A DNA stretch of 64,000 nucleotides from Chrysogorgia sp. JL179-B06 (taxonomy: Eukaryota > Cnidaria > Anthozoa > Scleralcyonacea > Chrysogorgiidae), in NCBI GenBank assembly GCA_035772405.1, contig JAYKKM010000441.1, positions 413,501 to 477,500 on the forward strand, written 5' to 3'. The stretch's first letter is position 1. Each line of letters begins with the position of its first letter. Positions 46,882-58,040 of the stretch are shown here, piece after piece. The position numbers were made by a program, and so were the translations under genes. Under the pieces are notes generated by a model that made no database searches, had not been told where the DNA came from, and saw only the letters and a program-made list of their open reading frames with translations.

Positions 46882-48649
46882 GATCTTGCATGATATAAAA
46901 GATAACAGGCTCAAAATTAAAAATAAAGGATATTTTTTATGTTTAAATGAAAATGTGGTAACCATTACAGGATGCTCAAAGATAATGAACAATTAACTTT
47001 ATAAATATTAATTAACTCTTAAGTAAAAATAAACATATATTTTAGCAACCATTATCTATTTGTTTGTCGTTAGTTTGGTAACAAAATGTATATATATATA
47101 TATATATATATTATGTATATATATTCTATTTGTTGTCATTTAAGTCCTATAAGTATCATGGCAACAGCTCCATTATGTATATCAGAAACAGAAATAAAAT
47201 ATATAAACGTTAATTTTTTTACTGCTGATTTTTTTTAATGCAGTTGATTTTATGAAAGATGAACGATCTATGAAATAAACGATCAAAGATCAACGATCGG
47301 ACATGAAAAAACGTTGAGCTAAATATATATCTACTAGAAATACGTATACGCAACAACCCCTCGCCCAATTGCTGTTTGAAACTTACAGTACAGTACTTAT
47401 TTTAGTTCTAAATTACTTGAATTAGATAATAGCCACTTCATTTGCCAAACTACAGTAAATAAATTTTCAGTGCACAATCTCTCAGAGCTTTGTATTGTCT
47501 GAATTTAATTGTTTCATAGGACATCAAAATAAATACATGCAGCCCAATTAAACTTTTTAATTTTTGAGTGCAGCAACAGAATAGTGGGGGGGTCTACTGC
47601 TGTTTCTACCATCAATCACTAAGAAAGAAATTATTTTTATCACAATATTGATGACTCACGAAATAATCAATGCAGTATTGTGTGTATGGACACCAAAGGC
47701 TGTTGAAGGAAGAAGGTGCATCTCTATCACACAATGAGTGTCCTTTAAAAAAATCAAATTTGTTCAAATGTCGACGGATGGCATGCATATATTGCAAATG
47801 TATTAAAATTAGATTTACTAAGACATAAGGGATTCAAAAACGACAAAATGTACCTCTCTGAAGTTTGTTCAGACGAAAATGTATTTTCTGTTATGCGAGC
47901 TATCGAACTATCGAGACTTTTCACTATTTATAGTTGAAAATGTTCACAGTTGCGAAAGGTTGCCGAAAAGGTTCACGAACAATGTGGCCATTTGGTTTCG
48001 AAAAACGTTCAATTGTTCTGGCAGCCGACCAGGCAGGAGGAAACTGTAAAGATACGGCTTACTTCGTCCAAAATGGCGTCTCCAAAATGGACAAATGCAT
48101 ATCAATTTCCTTCGATGCCATTGAAGAGACTGTAAGAGTTGAGATCGTGAAAGGTACGTTAATTAGTAATTACTGAATTTATGCGCCGGCACTATATTTT
48201 TACGTAATGTGAATGCCTGACAACAGCGATAGCTCCACACATATCTATAAGGGGGTACCCAAACAGCTTGAAGTTAACTATATAAGGCATTAATTAAGGA
48301 AATGATAAATATAATGCTGGTCGATGCTTTCATTATAAAATGCGGATTGTGCACCATAAATTGCCTGTTACATTTAAGCAGCTCACTATAGATTGTTCAA
48401 TCTACTTTGTATAGTGAACAATCAGCGGTTATCCAGTTCGATATGTAATATAGCAATATGTATATGTAATATAGCAATATGTATATGTAATATAGCAATA
48501 TGTATATTCTAGGATTGATATTGATATTATAAGAAACTCAATAATTCACGAAGGTAACACAAAATACATGTTTAATGAGTGTCTTTATAAGTGATAAAGA
48601 TACGCTTGCCGTTTTTGTGCATCGTTAATGCGCCATTCTTTGAAACATT

Positions 48650-48853
48650 TTAAAGTTTAGCAGGGTTAGTTTGATGGTGGAAATTATTCTGCTGACAGTC
48701 ACTGCACATGGTCAGTCGTTGCAGAATCAATGAGGGATCTTTCACGTGTTTTTTCAGATATTTCATCATTGAAAATGTCAGGAATCTCTTCTTACCAATT
48801 ATTCTTTCCAGTTCGTCATCACATATAGTATATCGTTTATTTGAAGGACCCAT
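48650..48853 (-). CDS. Hypothetical ORF, 67 aa, intact copy
   Basis: Open in this copy but frameshifted at 26331 in copy 1. Contains KRYTICDDELERIIGKKRF, a basic helix and C-x2-C near the end. Unrecognised. Confidence 0.3.
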   Translation of the reverse strand: MGPSNKRYTICDDELERIIGKKRFLTFSMMKYLKKHVKDPSLILQRLTMCSDCQQNNFHHQTNPAKL

Positions 48854-48904
48854 TAAATTCCGTTGCCTGCAGACATGATGGGCACCGTCTAGAAACCAAG
48901 ACTG

Positions 48905-49170
48905 GTGACGGTGACACCTCCAACTAATCCACCAGCACCTCCACCTCCAACATCACCAACAACTCCACCAGCACCTCCAACATCACCAATCTATTGTATC
49001 TGGTTGGAGCACCTTTGTCTGCTTATGCGACCAACGGCAACGATGAGATGCTCGTTTGTGAGCCGATTAAGATTCCAGTTTGTGAAGAAATTGGATACAT
49101 GACCATGCCAAATCATATGGGCAATTATCAAATGGAGGCAAAGCAGGATATATTTGTAAAAAAAATTCTA
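48905..49170 (+). pseudogene. Frizzled CRD fragment with Pro/Thr linker, copy 2
   Basis: A Pro/Thr-rich frame (TPPTNPPAPPPPTS, longer than in copy 1) is followed, in another frame, by the signal-peptide-like stretch and CEPIKIPVCEEIGYMTMPN. It encodes only the opening of the cysteine-rich domain. Confidence 0.6.
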
Positions 49171-49353
49171 TGGTCGCCTTTAATAACAAACAATATTATT
49201 GTTTATTATTATACTTATGTGAAATGGATGGTGAAAGCTGATTGGTTAAATAATTGTACCACACCTATAAACAAATATAAAAACCCTACCCAACGTTCTA
49301 CACCCTAAAAGCAATCATACGTGAAAACGTGAACAGGACAGAGAAAGAGTCGC

Positions 49354-49671
49354 ATGCGTCGTATGAGAAACAAAAAATGTAAGTTGCGGCTCGAGCAGGT
49401 AATGACGTACCTGTTGAATAATGCGTATGACCACTGCCAGGTAATACAAGGTTTACCAGTGCCTATTCTACAAGAACAATGCACCCGCGGAAGTACAACC
49501 GCACCAAGATCAACAACAGCCGCGGAGGAACACGACATATTAGATATTGTGGACATGTTAAACAGTGAACAGCAAGAAAACAATAGTATCGACATTTTGA
49601 ACATGTTCGACATGAACTTGTTTTTGGAAAACCATATATTTATATATATATTCCTATTTACAATTGTCTGA
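49354..49671 (+). CDS. Hypothetical ORF, 105 aa, copy 2
   Basis: Protein identical to that of 26904-27221. Confidence 0.35.
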   Translation: MRRMRNKKCKLRLEQVMTYLLNNAYDHCQVIQGLPVPILQEQCTRGSTTAPRSTTAAEEHDILDIVDMLNSEQQENNSIDILNMFDMNLFLENHIFIYIFLFTIV

Positions 49672-51132
49672 ACAGTTTTGAAGTTTTAGTTTGCCAAGAT
49701 GTCTTGTGATTTGCTTGTTGCAACGCTAAATCATCTAAATCAATTTAAGGAAGGAATAAGTGAGTGAATATGAAATGAGGATGCATCTTAAATGACCCAG
49801 CTGTGTTCTTTACAAGTGTGGAGTACCAAGATAAGACTGGTGTCACTGAAGCCATCCAAGCCAAGGTAGAAACTCTGAATTGTATATAATATAAAGATCA
49901 GGCAGCAGTAATGTGGAACAACGGACTTACATAGAAACAAGGTTGGAATGCCTTCAAGATATGGACTCCACATTGAAGTCTGAGTCAGGGAACGCTATCA
50001 CGGATGTAATGCGCTTTTTTCATGGTATTTGTTCAATGCTATTTTTTCGTTAAGCTGTCTGTAAAATTGATTTTTATCTCGTACTAAAATAAGTTTAATA
50101 TTTTTTATATTTTAATATTTTTTTAGAAGCTGAACAACCAAGGCCCAAAACGTTGGATCACCTTGACTAGAGCAAGTTGGAGGGTAAATACGTACCTAAA
50201 ATATGAACAGGTTTTGTGATTGGCTATACAGAACAAAGGTTGTTAGGGTTAGGACATTGGTTTCTTTGTGGTTGATTCTATTGTTTTATTGTTTTAATCA
50301 ACCAATCACAAAACTTGATAGTATAGGTAGGTGGCGACCCAAGTTGGATGACGATTTGGGTAAATACGACTGTCCAATAAATAAAGTAAAACAAGTGATT
50401 CCAGAAACATTTTATCTATTCCTGCAAGGTGGATCATAACTGCCAATTTTCCTCATTTCGATGTCTCATGTCACTATCAAGTTGTATTAAACTTTCTATT
50501 GAATCATATTATCCGATTTCTAAAGACAGCCAACCCGCAATAATACCAACGCCCAAAAAGATTTGGATGCCCTTTTCTTCTATGTTCAACTGTACCGTTT
50601 AAACAAGAGAAGCAAGTACCAATAATATTCAAAATGAGATAATCTAAATCACATCGGAAAATGTGTATTATCTCGAGACAGCAGAAATTCCTCATCGAAA
50701 AAAAACATGTTGCCCTTTACCAGGCAAAAGCGAATACCAGTTCGTCAAAAACAAACCACTATAATAGACTAATATAAACTATAATGTAAACCACTATAAG
50801 ACTCCACGTATAAATTTCGGTCTGGGAATCAGGAACAAAAACCCTCTAGGAGGGGTGGGGGGTTGTGATCACACACGCAATACAATGAAATATTTACCGT
50901 TCCGCCTGCATACATACATACAGGGTATAGAATCATTTAACGAGCGCTATTTAATATATCCGATTCTGCCCCATATTATTTATTCCATGTGCGCACGCAC
51001 GCACACGCTATTGTCTAGAACAACTGAAAGCATTGAAAGAAAGTTTGTCACATTTTCTTAATTATATAACTGTGTACTGCCGAGCTACTTAATGCTACTA
51101 GTGATATTTTGTTAAAACAATGTGGTGTAAAA

Positions 51133-51690
51133 ATTAATGCACGTTCACTATTATGGGGCAAACGTTCTTGAACCAGGGTAGATGTCATCACTTTAGTAAA
51201 GAGAACACCAAAAACAAAAGATTATTTCAGGGATATGTTTCAGTGAATGCTGATGGCTCACATTTATAGAGATAAGATAAAAGCTCACTTGGTGACAGAA
51301 GACCCATTGACGGTGATGGAGACAACACGTTTCGGTCCTGTGGAATATTTTCCTCTAGAACTTCGCCTTCGGTTTGTGTATCAGCTTCACTAAAATGAAA
51401 CATGTATTTAAAACTCTGTGTTTGATTCATAATAGTTTAGAGTTCAAAGTCGCAACTATAAATCACATAACTTCTACAGACTGCTTCTTTCGCAGAATAG
51501 TAATCGAGAAGGAAAGCCGCGACTGCCTTGTCTGTCTGCAAATTCAATTCATCCTTCAATTGACGCCACCGGTTAAATTGCTCATACAAACACACTTTTG
51601 TTGCGTCCCTCGCTGATAAGCATTGTTTATGTCAAAGGGCCCTCGCAAATCGGAATAACGCACATGCGCAGAACGGACTTGACGGCACCT
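51133..51690. other. Spacer, no gene recognised
   Basis: Short ORFs only. The sequence 51640-51680 contains GCGCAGAAC-type words without a clear feature. Confidence 0.4.
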
Positions 51691-51750
51691 TTAACATTTT
51701 ATATTTATATAACATTTTATATTTATATAACATTTTATATATTTATATAA
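51690..51750. repeat. Tandem TAACATTTTATATTTATA repeat
   Basis: Three imperfect copies of an 18-20 bp AT-rich unit. Confidence 0.8.
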
Positions 51751-51759
51751 AATTTTGTT

Positions 51760-52400
51760 CGGTATACTGTTGGGTCCAGAGACGAGATTTCTGTCAGTTT
51801 GTCTGATAGAGTATTTTGATTTGCAGAGGATTTCTGGGTCTAATGTTTGGTGTGAGGGTTTTCATGTGAAATATAGAAGAGAAATACTCAGCAATAGATT
51901 TTGGACCGGACGCAATAGTTCTCCATGCATCGCCATTAGCGTTTACCATTGAAATGGCTTCTGGTAAGCTTGGTTTTTTTACAAAAGCTTAAACACTGAC
52001 CAGAAGCGTTTTGGGTTGAATTTTAGGTACAGCAATAAAGATCTGAAGAAGTTTCCCATCATATGTAGATCAGATGTCATGTTTAACTTGACTTTTGAGC
52101 TCTTTAATTTTTTATGCAGGTATGCACTTGGGGCATGTTTCAACTTTTTGCAGAATGATTCCTTTAGATGGGTGGCATGTAGGATTTCACCAGAAATCTA
52201 TGGTGGGTTATTTCTTTTCAACTGCTTCATTGGAACAAATTGTGAAATTATCGTTTTGAAGGTATTTTTCCATTTTGACCAATTTTCATTAATACTCAAC
52301 AATGGATCTATAACAGCAGACATTTTGTGTTTGAATCGCAGTGCGAAGACCGTTAAAGTGCCTATCCAGGGTTTGGGAATTTTATATATTTGTGATCTTT
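51760..52400 (-). pseudogene. Non-LTR retrotransposon (LINE) remnant
   Basis: On the minus strand the frame reads W..WK..F, FVPMKQLKRNNPP, a stop, ISGEILHA, KKLKHAPSAYLHKK and NPKRFWSVFKL, then a frame change. This is the linker between endonuclease and reverse transcriptase of CR1/L2/Jockey-like elements. No reverse transcriptase core follows. Confidence 0.7.
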
Positions 52401-52651
52401 GAAATCTGAGAAGAATTGTGAATTATCTTGTCGTCCGAAAATTTAATCTTCATGGACTTTTTCGCCGTTAAGTTGGCGATTTTTACGATTTTTGCACTAT
52501 GACCGCGTTAGAAAAAACCTGGAGACTAGTTGGCGGAAGTGACGTCAAACCAGGGACACTCACAGATCGAAACAGTGTTTACACCGTGAAAATTCGAAGT
52601 AGATCTTATTTTGTTTTTTTTCATATTTGGTGGAAAATTTTTAAAAAACCA

Positions 52652-52985
52652 ATGCCAAACAGGTGCGTAGTGTTTGGGTGCTCAAATGAGCCAAATGCCT
52701 ACGATGGTATAGCGATGGTATAGCATTCCTTTTGATAACGACGAGCGATCGGAGGCAAAGAAGAGAAGGAAAGTATGGGTTAACTTCGTCAAAGTAACAC
52801 AAGCGAAATTTTAAACCAGAAGATTTTGTTAGACGATTCCCAGGAGTTCATCGCGAAGAAAAAACGATGTTACCCAGACTGAAAAGAGACAACATTGGAG
52901 TATGTGTTTGTCCGTCCATATGTTTCCGGAGGAGCCAAGAAGTCTGTCGTGAAAAGAAATAGCCGTCTGAGAGTAACTATTTGAC
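52652..52985 (+). pseudogene. THAP zinc-finger exon, damaged
   Basis: Starts MPNRCVVFGCSNEPNA, the C-x4-C opening of a THAP domain. After a stop at 52722 and frame changes come a Trp-containing helix (KRRKVWVNFVK) and a KPEDFVRRFPGV segment, the expected later landmarks. The C..H pair between them is degraded. Confidence 0.7.
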
Positions 52986-53890
52986 AATCTTTTAAAATTT
53001 AGGATAGGTTTGTTTACTTTTAAGGTCGTTGATGCTAAGTATGGTGAGACATCGACAGCTACCGTAAAGACAAAGGATCAGGGAGATACTAGTCTCGACA
53101 CTAGTGGAGTGTTTACTAAAACAGGTCCAGCCAAGGATCCAGCTATGCCATTCGAATAATTGTTAGAGGTACAGATGATAGTTTTGGTTTAGCTCGATCA
53201 CATAACAATACTGTTTAAAATTACATATTATTTCTACTTTTTATATTATACAGATACCGATACAGTCACCACTGGTGCTGATGTTAGTGTGCAGACTAAG
53301 CCTAAGGATGCTTGGACACAAACCTTGCCATTTCAATGCCACAACTGCATCAAGTTGTCTGCCAAGCTGGAATTAATCGAAAATAAACTGGTTTATTATA
53401 AATCACAATAGCGTTGTGCACAGAGGACGTATTTGTCAATGTTTGTCTGAGTCTATAATTAAATTCACGTCCTAAACAATAGGAAATGGTTAATTTGGAA
53501 GTCAGATTTGCTTTGTTACTATTTATAAACCACAACTCAGACAAACAAACTGTGCGCTTCGCTATTAGAGCATGGTAAGATTAGCATTGCAATGCATGAA
53601 TTTCTACTGTTTTGGAATACCAAAACTTTAATGTTTATTGTATAGATAGTGTCACTACATCTACACAACGTTATGATATTGATGATGATGCCAGAAGTGA
53701 TCCTAGCAGTGGTCATACTAGCTGTGATGATGATGATAACAACAATGATATAATTTATGATGATGACAGTGATGCCATAATTTATGCTGAATGACAGTGA
53801 CAATGCCAATACAGAGGAAGAGCCCCTAATTGAGGAGACCAGCACAAGTGAAACTGAATCGGACAGAGAAGCTAATTTTGGTGGTAAAAC

Positions 53891-54515
53891 GTATGTAAAA
53901 TTTAAAATTGGAAACTTTCTCTTGACTCAAAACTAGAATTATCATACTCTTGTTAACGTGTATAAAAGTGAATCATTAAGTTTCTGATGCCACATAATGA
54001 CCATGATTTGCCATAAGATTTGGTTTTTGGTCAACAAAAATAATATTTATTTATAGAGCGCCTATCCAGGTCTGCTCTAGGCACTTTACAAAAGCTCAAA
54101 ACTAAAGACAGACTTAAAATGTTTATGAAACGAAAATTGAGATGACTTTTTTATTGATTTATTTGAAAGAGTTCCTCAAACGATAAAGAATGGTGTTTGT
54201 AGTTCTTACATATCTTATCGCGTTCTCGAGTTATTCAAGATTGTTTAATGACCTATGATGTCACTAGTTGCACCCATCATTATGACGAATCAGAAAATGA
54301 AGCATATCTTCAAAACTATTGAACAAAATTCCTTGAAACTAGGTCACGAAATTGAATAACCCACATACACTTTATCGTTGCCATGGTAACAGATTAGTTC
54401 CCAGACTCCTAACATTCTAACAAGATGAAGACTGTTCTACACTGTATTTATTTAATTTGTTATGTGATTTAAATTATTCACTCTGTTAAACCAGTATATA
54501 TTTTACTGGTTTATT
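53891..54515. other. Intron-like spacer
   Basis: No coding sequence recognised between the acidic exon and the Cys-rich exon. Confidence 0.4.
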
Positions 54516-54826
54516 AGAGTTTATGTCAAAGATGACAATCTTCGGACTCAACCAAAGTTTGTGGGTTTTTTATCGCAACTTTTGTTGTTGTTTAATGTCT
54601 GTCCACAATGCAAGATGCCAGATCCAATGGTGGAAGTGAAACAGCTCGGAACAATGGGCCAAATTGTGACAACATGCAATAATAAAAAATGCAAAAAACG
54701 GGAGAACACATGGAAAAGCCAACCCACAATGACTGGTACCATAATTCCTGCAGGAAACTTCCTCTTATTTCTACTTGTTTGTTGTACCTTTGTCTGTTTA
54801 TGCGACCAACGACGAGATGCTCGTCT

Positions 54827-55967
54827 GAGCCGTTGAAGATTCTATTTTGTCAAGAAATTGGATACAATATGACTACAATGCCAAATAATTTTGGAAATCG
54901 CAATCAAATGGAGGCAAAGCAGTCCATACAGAATTATATACCTTTGATCGAGATGAAATGCGCGTTTGTGATGCTCGTCTGTGAGCCGTTGAAGATTCTA
55001 TTTTGTCAAGAAATTGGATACAATATGACTACAATGCCAAATAATTTTGGAAATCGCAATCAAATGGAGGCAAAGCAGTCCATACAGAATTATATACCTT
55101 TGATCGAGATGAAATGCGCGTTTGTGATGCTCGTCTGTGAGCCGTTGAAGATTCTATTTTGTCAAGAAATTGGATATAATATGACTACAATGCCAAATAA
55201 TTTTGGAAATCGCAATCAAATGGAGGCAAAGCAGTCCATACAGAATTATATACCTTTGATCGAGATGAAATGCGCGTTTGTGATGCTCGTCTGTGAGCCG
55301 TTGAAGATTCTATTTTGTCAAGAAATTGGATACAATATGACTACAATGCCAAATCATTTTGGAAATCGCAATCAAATGGAGGCAAAGCAGTCCATACAGA
55401 ATTATATACCTTTGATCGAGATGAAATGCGCGTTTGTGATGCTCGTCTGTGAGCCGTTGAAGATTCTATTTTGTCAAGAAATTGGATATAATATGACTAC
55501 AATGCCAAATAATTTTGGAAATCGCAATCAAATGGAGGCAAAGCAGTCGATACAGAATTATATACCTTTGATCGAGATGAAATGCGCGTTTGTGATGCTC
55601 GTCTGTGAGCCGTTGAAGATTCTATTTTGTCAAGAAATTGGATACAATATGACTACAATGCCAAATAATTTTGGAAATCGCAATCAAATGGAGGCAAAGC
55701 AGTCCATACAGAATTATATACCTTTGATCGAGATGAAATGCGCGTTTGTGATGCTCGTCTGTGAGCCGTTGAAGATTCTATTTTGTCAAGAAATTGGATA
55801 CAATATGACTACAATGCCAAATCATTTTGGAAATCGCAATCAAATGGAGGCAAAGCAGTCCATACAGAATTATATACCTTTGATCGAGATGAAATGCGCG
55901 TTTGTGATGCTCGTCTGTGAGCCGTTGAAGATTCTATTTTGTCAAGAAATTGGATACAATATGACTA
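54827..55967 (+). repeat. Tandem array of half Frizzled CRDs, 156-bp units
   Basis: Units start at 54827, 54983, 55139, 55295, 55451, 55607, 55763 and 55919. The last is cut by a mariner element and resumes at 57820. Each unit encodes 52 aa in one frame: CEPLKILFCQEIGYNMTTMP, an N-x-F-G-N-R-N-Q-M-E-A segment and IPLIEMKC. This matches cysteines 1-3 and the first helices of the Frizzled/sFRP cysteine-rich domain. Units are nearly identical, so the amplification is recent. Just before the first unit, a signal-peptide-like VVPLSVYA exists in a shifted frame. Confidence 0.85.
55966..55967. repeat. Mariner TA target duplication, left
   Basis: TA, repeated at 57818-57819. Removing the element and one TA restores an uninterrupted 156-bp CRD unit. 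Confidence 0.85.
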
Positions 55968-57817
55968 CCGGGTGGCCCTCAAAAAAGTACTCATCTTTGA
56001 TTCAGTATAACTTAAAAAGTAAAAGAGTTCTGACACTTAAACAATAGGCATTGTATTCAGTAATGTATAACTTAAATTTTGGTATATACCATTTGCATTT
56101 TAATACAGTATTGACTGAGATAACTGCGTTTAAAGTTGAGTTAACGTTTCTGGAAATGTCGAAAATGAGCAAAAAACGGCCTATTAAAGTAATTTTGTCA
56201 ACCGCAGTTTATCGTAAGTATAAGTATTCGTTTCATAAATTAAAAGTGAAGTTTAAAAATGTTTATTGAACAGATATGTTCATTATACGAACTTTTGGAA
56301 TGCATTAAGTTTAATGTGTAAGGCTGTTTTGATGGTTTTATTTTACGGCAACATTAAATGTCTCTGGAGGATTCAAATGCTAATGTGAAAGAAACGTGGC
56401 CTGTCTCTGCTCTTTTGCCGGTACCGTTACAAAGATGCCTCGTTTAACGAAGGACCAAAGAGTTTGGCTTTGTTTAGAATATGCTAGGGTAAATAATGCT
56501 TGTGAAGTTCTAAGGCGATGGGCAGAACGCTGGGGCAACCTTCCTGCCCCTACTAAACGAACTATTATGAAAACATATCGCAAGTTTGTGCACGAGGGGA
56601 CTTGTCATAATCTCAACAAGGGACGAAGTGGTCGACGGAGAACGGCTAGAACAGCGGAAAACATCGAATTGGTTCGACAATCTCTTACGGAAAATGGTCA
56701 AAGATCTGGTAGGCGAAATGGTTTGGCATTGAGCCGAACCACGTTTCAGCGCATAGTGAAAATCGATATTAAATTTCATCCGTACGTCATAATTCGAAGG
56801 CAAAAGTTAAGAGAAGGCGATCCAGCACAACGACTGGCATTCTGCAACCGACTTGTGAACACGGTCGCCCGGATTCCTGATTTTCTTGACAAGTTACTAG
56901 TGTCAGATGAAGCTGTGTTTAGCTTGAATTCGGAAATAAATTCGAGGAACATTAGAAAATACGCAGCGCGTGGCGATGGGCAGCCACAGGATCATTACGT
57001 CGAATTTTTGCAAGGTGCACAGCAAATAATGGTTTGGGTTGGTTTGACGAGGCAAGGCGTTGTTCTGGGTCCACACTTTGCAGAGAGAAACCTCGACACG
57101 AGAGAGTACATCCGTATCATACGCTATAACGTGATTCAGAGAGACTTTCACACTCACAATATCGATAGAAATTCCATGTGGTGGCAGCAAGACGGAGCTT
57201 CATGCCATACGAGTAACGCAACTATGCGATATCTTCGGGGGCAATTTCCTGGCCGACTGATGAGTAAACGGGGTGATTGGCCTTGGCCCCCTCGTTCTCC
57301 TGACCTGACGGTGTGCGATTTTTTTCTTTGGGGCTACTTGAAGCATCAAATTTGGAATGTGCCACATGATCAACAACCACATAATTTGAGAGAGCTTCGT
57401 GAGGCAATTGTAACAGCATGCCGCAACCTGGATGCCCAGATGATCCGAAATTCCTTCGACTGCATGCTCACACGGGCAAGAAAGTGCATTTCTTGCTGCG
57501 GGGCATGCATTTCCTAATGAATAGCATTTTTATCTGGAAAACAAACGTGTACTTTTCGACTGCAGTGTACCTACGCACAGGTTATTGCGGTATTAACATT
57601 TAATAGGCCGTTTTTTGCTCATTTTCGACATTTCCAGAAACGTTAACTCAACTTTAAACGCAGTTATCTCAGTCAATACTGTATTAAAATGCAAATAATA
57701 TACCAAAATTTAAGTTATACATTACTGAATACAATGCCTATTGTTTAAGTGTCAGAACTCTTTTACTTTTTAAGTTATACTGAATCAAAGATGAGTACTT
57801 TTTTTTGGGCCACCCGG
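55968..57817 (+). mobile_element. Tc1/mariner-superfamily transposon, 1,850 bp
   Basis: Starts CCGGGTGGCCC and ends with its complement. Inverted repeats extend about 220 bp (to about 56190 and from about 57600), including the TTTCTGGAAATGTCGAAAAT word on both sides. Flanked by TA. One long transposase ORF, apparently intact, lies inside. The long inverted repeats and nearly identical ends indicate a recent insertion. Confidence 0.92.
56434..57517 (+). CDS. Tc1/mariner-type transposase, DD36D
   Basis: The open frame covers 56396-57517 (373 aa). The likely start is the ATG at 56434 (MPRLTKDQRVWL), giving 360 aa. The N-terminal helix-turn-helix resembles DUF4817 (WLCLEYA...EVLRRW, then NKGRSGRRRT). 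Catalytic Asp residues are in LLVSDEAVFSLN, WWQQDGASCHT and RSPDLTVCDFFLWGYL. The second and third Asp codons (57191, 57302) leave 36 residues between them. It cuts and pastes the element at TA sites. No stop or frameshift is seen, so activity is possible. Confidence 0.88.
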
Positions 57818-57819
57818 TA

Positions 57820-58040
57820 CAATGCCAAATCATTTTGGAAATCGCAATCAAATGGAGGCAAAGCAGTCCATACAGAATTATATACCTTTGATCGAGATGA
57901 AATGCGCGCCAAACGTGAAACATTTCATATGTTCTACATTTGCTCCGATTTGCAATACTGGTTGCAGTAGCTCAGCAAGTAAAGTGAACAGAATATTCCA
58001 GCACATGGGATTGGGTTGCATATCTTTGACCACCTTTTCC
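57820..58040 (+). pseudogene. End of CRD array fused to THAP transposase exon
   Basis: The last CRD unit continues past the point where the others repeat: after IEMKC it reads APNVKHFICSTFAPICNTGC, which is the C-x-P...F-x-C-S-x-x-A-P-x-C continuation of a Frizzled CRD. It then passes in frame, without a break, into SSSASKVNRIFQHMGLGCIS, typical of the THAP transposase. The rest of the CRD is absent. Confidence 0.7.

Larger units (their letters stand above)
46621..51132 (+). repeat. 4.45-kb dispersed repeat, copy 2
   Basis: Matches 24193-28643 along its length. Differences include a roughly 45-bp insertion near 50758-50803, an extra Pro/Thr-coding repeat unit near 48958-48990, and a shorter TA microsatellite. 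Same internal features as copy 1. Confidence 0.85.

Noticed and set aside
53537..53845. 102-aa minus-strand ORF rich in Ile/Thr/Ser
   Set aside because: Antisense of the acidic exon (GAT/GAC repeats read as ATC/GTC).
54827..55967. CRISPR-like regular repeats
   Set aside because: The 156-bp units are contiguous, coding and without unique spacers, in animal DNA.
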